Shown here: in pieces, positions 24,904-29,806 of the stretch
How positions within the stretch are numbered: the stretch's first letter is position 1
How the letters are laid out: each line of letters opens with the position of its first letter
Assembly: GCA_040510375.1 (NCBI GenBank)
Contig: JBEVJC010000009.1
Span: 1-29,806 of the forward strand
Length of the DNA: 29,806 bases
Direction of reading: 5' to 3'
Source of the DNA: JBEVJC01 sp040510375
GTDB taxonomy: Bacteria > Bacteroidota > Bacteroidia > Chitinophagales > Chitinophagaceae
The notes under the pieces: model-generated
What the model was told of the DNA's origin: nothing
Database searches by the model: none
What the model saw: only the letters and a program-made list of their open reading frames with translations
Made by a program: the position numbers and the translations under genes

Positions 24904-25386
24904 GTGGGCAGAAAATGGGTACCATATTTCCTGATACTTGGGTTGGCGATCGCCCTGTTTGTAGTCCGTCGCTGCAACCAGGTATCGACCTACCGTTCGC
25001 CGGCTCCAAAATCGGGCCCTTCCGTCCTGAAAAAACACCCTTCCCCGCAATTGGAGGACCCGTCACCCAATCGCGACCGCGGATTCGACCGCCGCACTTC
25101 TTTTCTCGAATATACTATGCATGCCCGGTGCCGCATGGAATGCCGCCAGATTACTGAGGCGGAAGTAGAGCAGATCATGCTGACCGGCACCATCAATTAT
25201 GCAAAAAGTAGGGTGAAAGCGAAACCCTGTCCGGAATACGCAGTGGAGGGAACAACGGCCGATGCCCAGCGTGTCCGGTTTATATTTGCCCAGTGCGACC
25301 AGAAAACCAAGGTGGTAACGGTGATCGATCTGGGAAGGGAATGGACCTGTGATTGCGCCGGCGATAATAAAAAATACAGGAATTGA
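24904..25386 (+). CDS. Membrane-anchored DUF4258 protein
   Basis: A 160-aa protein beginning at a GTG; an in-frame stop at 24883-24885 leaves no other good start. Residues 7-21 (PYFLILGLAIALFVV) form a signal anchor or signal peptide, followed by a Pro- and Ser-rich linker to about 65. The C-terminal domain (YTMHARCRMECRQIT, then PCPEYAVEG, FAQC, KVVTVIDL and EWTCDC) matches DUF4258. It has conserved H73 and paired cysteines at 76, 80, 109, 131, 149 and 151, hinting at metal binding or disulfides. Soluble DUF4258 proteins are often linked to toxin-like RNase folds; that is only a family hint. Its stop overlaps the next start (TGATG). Confidence 0.75.
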   Translation: MGRKWVPYFLILGLAIALFVVRRCNQVSTYRSPAPKSGPSVLKKHPSPQLEDPSPNRDRGFDRRTSFLEYTMHARCRMECRQITEAEVEQIMLTGTINYAKSRVKAKPCPEYAVEGTTADAQRVRFIFAQCDQKTKVVTVIDLGREWTCDCAGDNKKYRN

Positions 25387-26153
25387 TGGCCAGACCATGG
25401 CTCCGGCCCTTCTTACTCGTGTATAGTATCTACGCCATGATATTGTTCGTTGTGCTGATGCTGATCCTGTTTCCCTTTGTGATCCTGGCTTCTTTTTTTG
25501 GCCGCATCCGGGGAGGCAACCTGATTTTCCGGATTTGTTCGGTCTGGGCCGACAGCTGGTTCGCCCTGGTCTTTATCATCCCCAGAAAAATTTATGAATC
25601 ACCGCATGATAAACAACGGCAATACATTTTCCTGAGCAATCATATATCCTACCTGGACGCGGCCATCCTTCCGATTGCTTACCGCCAGCCGGTCCGCCCA
25701 CTGGGTAAGATCGAATTGTCAAGGGTGCCGATGTTCGGATTTATTTATCGCAAAGCCATCGTTACGGTGGACCGCAGCAGTACAGCCAACCGGACCCGCA
25801 GTATGCTGATCATGCAATCGATCATCGCAAAAGGGATCTCGGTACTTGTTTTTCCCGAAGGGACGTTTAACATGGGTACCGATCCATTGAAGGAGTTTTA
25901 TAATGGCGCATTCCGCCTGGCCATTGAAACCCAGACACCGATCAAACCCGTATTGTTCCTTGATAATTATTCGCGGATGCATTATTCAGGTTTGTTCCGG
26001 ATGACACCGGGTCGTTGCCGCATCGTATACATGGATGAAATCCCCGTGCTGGGACTCACTTCTGCTGACCTGCCTCAGCTAAAACAAAAGGTGTTTGAAC
26101 TGATGTCTGCAAGACTCAAATTTTACAAGGCAGCCTGGATCGGTGATCGGTAG
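25386..26153 (+). CDS. 1-acyl-sn-glycerol-3-phosphate acyltransferase (PlsC-like)
   Basis: A 255-aa membrane acyltransferase from the ATG at 25386, whose A is shared with the stop of the upstream gene, indicating translational coupling. A membrane helix spans about residues 10-37. The acyltransferase block carries NHISYLD (His86, Asp91, the HX4D motif), then FPEGTFNMG at 156-164. These are the catalytic and glycerophosphate-binding motifs of the LPLAT/PlsC family, which makes phosphatidic acid or remodels lysophospholipids at the cytoplasmic face. Whether it is the main PlsC or an ornithine-lipid or lysophospholipid relative cannot be told. It precedes priA by 27 bases. Confidence 0.9.
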   Translation: MARPWLRPFLLVYSIYAMILFVVLMLILFPFVILASFFGRIRGGNLIFRICSVWADSWFALVFIIPRKIYESPHDKQRQYIFLSNHISYLDAAILPIAYRQPVRPLGKIELSRVPMFGFIYRKAIVTVDRSSTANRTRSMLIMQSIIAKGISVLVFPEGTFNMGTDPLKEFYNGAFRLAIETQTPIKPVLFLDNYSRMHYSGLFRMTPGRCRIVYMDEIPVLGLTSADLPQLKQKVFELMSARLKFYKAAWIGDR

Positions 26154-26180
26154 TGCTTTCCTGTTTATCTTTATGTTTCC

Positions 26181-28676
26181 ATGTCTGAACAGGTTTTATT
26201 TACAGAAGGGGCGGTGAAGTCGTCTGGTGTGCATTGGTTCGCGGATATCATTATCCCGCTGGCTCTTCCGCGCAATTATACCTGGTCGGTTCCCGATGAA
26301 TACCTCGAACAGGTGCGACCCGGTGTACGGGTTGAAGTGAATCTTGGCAAGAATAAAAAGTACGCTGGCATCGTAAAAACGGTGCACCAGCAGGAGCCTG
26401 CCGCCTTTACACCCAAGGAAATCCTGAATGTACTGGATGTGGAACCCGTGGTTTTTGAAGAACAACTGACCCTGTGGCAATGGGTGGCCTCCTATTATAT
26501 GTGCACAGAGGGCGAAGTAATGGCAGCGGCACTTCCCGCGCATTTCAAACTGAGCAGCGAAACCGTACTGGTGTATAATGAAGAATATGGAGATGATTTT
26601 TCTGAACTGGATCACGATGAATTTATTGTTGGTGAAGCGCTTCTGTTAAAAAAAGAACTAAAGATCACCGAGGTGCAGGAACTGCTGGACTCGCGGAATG
26701 TTTATCCCGTGATCAATAAAATGATCAACCAGAAAGTCTGTTTTGTATGGGAAGCCCTCAAACAAACCTATACCCCCAAAAAGGAAACTTATATCCAACT
26801 CGAAAACGAGTACTCGAACGAAGATAAATTGTCCGACCTGCTGAATAACTGGTCACGTGCGCCTAAACAAATGGAGTTATTACTCTCGTACCTCCACCTG
26901 GTGCGCACTGAAGGGGAAGTAACCAAGGCGGCACTACTAAAAAAATCCGGCGCCTCCGATGCGCAGTTGAAGGGTTTGATAGAAAAGAAGGTACTCCGTG
27001 CAGAGAAGCGGCAGGTAGACCGGATCCGCTACATGCCACGGGATATCACGATCGACTTTGAATTATCCCCTGCACAGGAAATTGCACTGGCACAACTTAC
27101 CGATGCACAGAAGGACAAACATGTTTGTCTGCTGCATGGCGTCACTTCAAGTGGCAAGACCCAGATTTATATCAAACAGATAGAAGAAATAATCCGCCAG
27201 GGCAAACAGGTATTGTACATGTTGCCCGAGATCGCGCTGACGGGTCAGATCATCCGCCGTTTACAAAAACATTTTGGCGGATATATCGGTGTGTACCATT
27301 CAAAGTTTTCCCAGAATGAACGGGTTGAGATCTGGCATAAGGTAAAAAACGGGGAGATCAAAGTCTTACTGGGAGCGAGATCCACCGTATTCCTGCCATT
27401 CCAGGACCTTGGACTGATCATCTGTGATGAAGAGCATGACAGTTCCTATAAACAGCAGGATCCATCGCCCCGTTATAATGGCCGGGATGCTGCTATCTAT
27501 CTCGCCTCCATCTTTGGTGCGCGTGTAATCCTCGGTTCCGCCACACCTTCGCTGGAAACTTATCATAATGCGGTAACCGGAAAGTATGGGCTGATTGAAC
27601 TGAATGAGCGGTACGGAAATATTGCCTTGCCCCCGATTACCATCATTGATAAAAAAACAATTGAACAGGGCACGGGTGAAAAAGCGATCGTGCTCCCCCC
27701 ATTGGTGCAAGCCGTGAATGAAGTGCTTGCCAGGGAAAAACAGGTAATCCTGTTCCAGAATCGCCGCGGTTATACGCCTTACCAGGTTTGCACTGTCTGC
27801 GGCTGGATCCCTGAGTGTAAATATTGTGATGTGTCTCTCACCTTTCACAAGTTTAGTAATAAACTCGTTTGCCATTACTGCGGGACCACGTATGCTCCCC
27901 TGCAGACCTGCACTGCATGCGGCAGTCATAGTTTCACGCAACGGAATTTCGGTACTGAAAAAATCGAGGAGATTTTACAGGAAACATTCCCGCAGGCAAA
28001 AGTGGGAAGGATGGATATGGATACTGTCAGGGGAAAGAATGCGCATGATGTGTTGATCCAGCAGTTTGAACAACACCGGATCGATATCCTGGTGGGAACA
28101 CAGATGGTAGTAAAGGGACTTGATTTTGATAATGTAGACCTGGTAGGTATCCTCGATGCGGATGGCCTGTTGCACTTCGCCGATTTCAGGGTAAATGAAC
28201 GCGCCTTCCAGTTAATGGAACAGGTAAGCGGGAGGGCGGGACGGCGTGAAGCCACCGGGCAGGTGCTGATCCAGACTTCACAGCCATTTCATCCGGTGTT
28301 GCTGTATGTAAAGCAGCATGACTATAAAAAAATGTATGAAGATGAGATTGCAAAACGGAAGCAATTTTTTTACCCGCCGTTTTCGCGCATCATTGCTTTA
28401 TCATTCCGCCACAAGATGAAGGATGTGGTACAATCAGCGGCGATCCGCTTCGCTGAATCACTGCAATTTAAATATGGCGACTACCTGGTAGGTCCCGCCG
28501 AGCCCGTTGTGGGTCGTGTCAGGAATAAATACCTGATGGAGTTGCTGATCAAATTACCGAAAGATAATAAACTGATTGCCCAGTGTAAAAGGGATCTGTT
28601 GTTCCAGGCGGGAGTGATGTCAAATGATCCAATGTATAAGTCGGTCGTGGTGGTACCGGATGTGGATCCGCTGTAA
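26181..28676 (+). CDS. priA: Primosomal helicase, replication restart
   Basis: An 831-aa replication-restart helicase that recognises stalled or repaired forks and reloads the replisome. An N-terminal DNA-binding domain covers about residues 18-110. The superfamily-2 helicase core has Walker A GVTSSGKT at 320-327, DEEH at 416-419 and the later motifs GSATPS and QVSGRAGRR. Between them lies the zinc region of about 535-580, with the cysteine pairs CTVC, CKYC, CHYC and CTAC. All are typical of PriA, although the protein is about 100 residues longer than E. coli PriA owing to the winged-helix insertion. Follows plsC and precedes murB by 34 bases, so a shared transcript is likely. Confidence 0.96.
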   Translation: MSEQVLFTEGAVKSSGVHWFADIIIPLALPRNYTWSVPDEYLEQVRPGVRVEVNLGKNKKYAGIVKTVHQQEPAAFTPKEILNVLDVEPVVFEEQLTLWQWVASYYMCTEGEVMAAALPAHFKLSSETVLVYNEEYGDDFSELDHDEFIVGEALLLKKELKITEVQELLDSRNVYPVINKMINQKVCFVWEALKQTYTPKKETYIQLENEYSNEDKLSDLLNNWSRAPKQMELLLSYLHLVRTEGEVTKAALLKKSGASDAQLKGLIEKKVLRAEKRQVDRIRYMPRDITIDFELSPAQEIALAQLTDAQKDKHVCLLHGVTSSGKTQIYIKQIEEIIRQGKQVLYMLPEIALTGQIIRRLQKHFGGYIGVYHSKFSQNERVEIWHKVKNGEIKVLLGARSTVFLPFQDLGLIICDEEHDSSYKQQDPSPRYNGRDAAIYLASIFGARVILGSATPSLETYHNAVTGKYGLIELNERYGNIALPPITIIDKKTIEQGTGEKAIVLPPLVQAVNEVLAREKQVILFQNRRGYTPYQVCTVCGWIPECKYCDVSLTFHKFSNKLVCHYCGTTYAPLQTCTACGSHSFTQRNFGTEKIEEILQETFPQAKVGRMDMDTVRGKNAHDVLIQQFEQHRIDILVGTQMVVKGLDFDNVDLVGILDADGLLHFADFRVNERAFQLMEQVSGRAGRREATGQVLIQTSQPFHPVLLYVKQHDYKKMYEDEIAKRKQFFYPPFSRIIALSFRHKMKDVVQSAAIRFAESLQFKYGDYLVGPAEPVVGRVRNKYLMELLIKLPKDNKLIAQCKRDLLFQAGVMSNDPMYKSVVVVPDVDPL

Positions 28677-28710
28677 CACGATTTAAAAAATAACTGCTTA
28701 ATATTACACC

Positions 28711-29739
28711 ATGCAAGTCCAGGAAAATTTCTCATTAAAGGATTATAATAGTTTCGGTATAACAGCGAATGCGCGGTACTTCTCGGCCATCCGTTCCATT
28801 ACCGAACTGCAGGAAGTGCTTGCCTGGCACCGGCGGCAGCCAGCCCTGATACTTGGCGGGGGAAGTAATATCCTGTTGACAAAGGATGTGGACGGACTGG
28901 TGATCAGAAATGAGATGAAGGGTATTAGTAAGGTGCAGGAAGATGATAATGCGGTATACCTTAAATCCGGGGCGGGGGAGAACTGGCATTCATTGGTGCA
29001 GTATACTATCAATAATGATCTGGGTGGATTGGAAAACCTGTCGCTAATACCGGGAAACGTAGGGGCTTCACCCATGCAGAATATCGGTGCCTACGGAGTG
29101 GAGTTAAAGGATGTGTTTCATGAACTGACAGCATTTAACCTGGAAGAAAAGACCAATTATATTTTCCGTACGAAAGATTGCGCTTTCGGTTACCGCGACA
29201 GTGTTTTTAAAAATAAATATAAGGGTCAGTTCCTGATTACCGATGTTACTTTCAGGTTGAGTAAAAAACCGGTATTCCATATTGAGTACGGTGCTATCCG
29301 TAAGGAACTGGAATCAATGGGAATCACCGAACCCGGCTTACGTACCATATCACAGGCCATTATCAATATCCGGACTTCCAAACTTCCGGATCCGAAACAG
29401 ATCGGTAATGCAGGTTCCTTTTTTAAAAACCCTTCCGTAACCCGCGAACAGTTTGATCTTCTTAAATCCTCATGGCCTGAACTGGTGGGTTATGTCAATG
29501 ATGATGGCAGCGTAAAACTTGCCGCTGGTTGGCTGATCGAACATAGTGGTCCGGTAGAAGGTATCAGCTGGAAAGGTTATCGCGAAGGAGATGCAGGTGT
29601 GCACATTGCACAGGCACTGGTGTTGGTTAATCATGGTGCTGCCACAGGTGAAGAGATCTTTAACCTCAGTACACGTATAATGGAATCGGTGAATGAAAAG
29701 TTTGGAGTGCAACTGGAGCGTGAGGTCAATATATTATAA
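28711..29739 (+). CDS. murB: UDP-N-acetylenolpyruvoylglucosamine reductase
   Basis: A 342-aa flavoenzyme that reduces UDP-GlcNAc-enolpyruvate to UDP-MurNAc with NADPH, the second committed step of peptidoglycan precursor synthesis in the cytoplasm. The FAD-binding region shows LGGGSNILLT at 48-57 and SLIPGNVGASPMQNIGAYGVE. Active-site residues by family comparison are Arg162 in FGYRDSVFK, Ser236 in GNAGSFFKNP and Glu338 in LEREV near the C-terminus. The tyrosine-containing insertion CAFGYRDS marks it as type I MurB, as in E. coli. The start ATG at 28711 is the only good one. The last 67 bases of the window, after its stop, hold no recognised feature. Confidence 0.96.
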   Translation: MQVQENFSLKDYNSFGITANARYFSAIRSITELQEVLAWHRRQPALILGGGSNILLTKDVDGLVIRNEMKGISKVQEDDNAVYLKSGAGENWHSLVQYTINNDLGGLENLSLIPGNVGASPMQNIGAYGVELKDVFHELTAFNLEEKTNYIFRTKDCAFGYRDSVFKNKYKGQFLITDVTFRLSKKPVFHIEYGAIRKELESMGITEPGLRTISQAIINIRTSKLPDPKQIGNAGSFFKNPSVTREQFDLLKSSWPELVGYVNDDGSVKLAAGWLIEHSGPVEGISWKGYREGDAGVHIAQALVLVNHGAATGEEIFNLSTRIMESVNEKFGVQLEREVNIL

Positions 29740-29806
29740 CAGTTCCCTTAACTGTTATCTGCATGAGTATTTATAACATCCGGATAAAGGTAATAATTAC
29801 ATAACC

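Overview
This window looks like a chromosomal segment of a Bacteroidota bacterium, most likely a Chitinophagaceae-type organism. Four things point there: TTTG-N19-TAnnTTTG promoter boxes (perfect in front of a tRNA), few Shine-Dalgarno sequences, three large FtsX/MacB-type permeases of the kind abundant in that group, and familiar housekeeping genes (gmd, mtaB, priA, murB). No phage, insertion sequence or CRISPR array is visible.

Layout. 1-608 is the 3' end of gmd. 0.67-4.1 kb holds an NAPE-PLD-like metallo-beta-lactamase-fold hydrolase, a small ferredoxin-fold protein in operon with a PaaE-like flavin/2Fe-2S reductase, and a divergent GlxA-type regulator. 4.26-6.62 kb is the first orphan permease. 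Next comes a complete tRNA-Val(UAC) unit with promoter, tRNA and terminator. 7.1-14.9 kb is an accessory, mostly AT-rich block of small-molecule enzymes: a VOC protein, a four-helix membrane protein, two Asp-nucleophile alpha/beta hydrolases of epoxide-hydrolase type, a nitroreductase with a two-helix membrane protein, a flavin monooxygenase, and two AraC regulators. 15.1-15.7 kb is a broken Fic gene. 15.85-21.9 kb holds two more permeases around an AAA_14/DUF4143 ATPase whose start lies in a near-perfect inverted repeat. From 22.2 kb the window returns to core genes: a YCII-like protein, a VOC protein, tRNA-Val(GAC), mtaB, and a tightly packed run of DUF4258-plsC-priA-murB.

The most interesting signal is regulatory. 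Two intergenic regions 3.3 kb apart (8413-8478 and 11694-11759) share the same architecture: two 14-bp half-sites exactly 21 bp apart, then 23 bp to a CAnnTTTG box on the minus strand. This is the geometry of an AraC-family activator. An AraC regulator gene (11768-12640) starts its coding region right beside the second copy. I infer a small regulon joining the DUF6640-like membrane protein, the epoxide-hydrolase-like genes and the nitroreductase operon, probably responding to an electrophilic or aromatic compound. The second notable signal is the 17-bp inverted repeat (19396-19432) over the start of the AAA_14 gene, which carries a perfect TAnnTTTG box on each strand.
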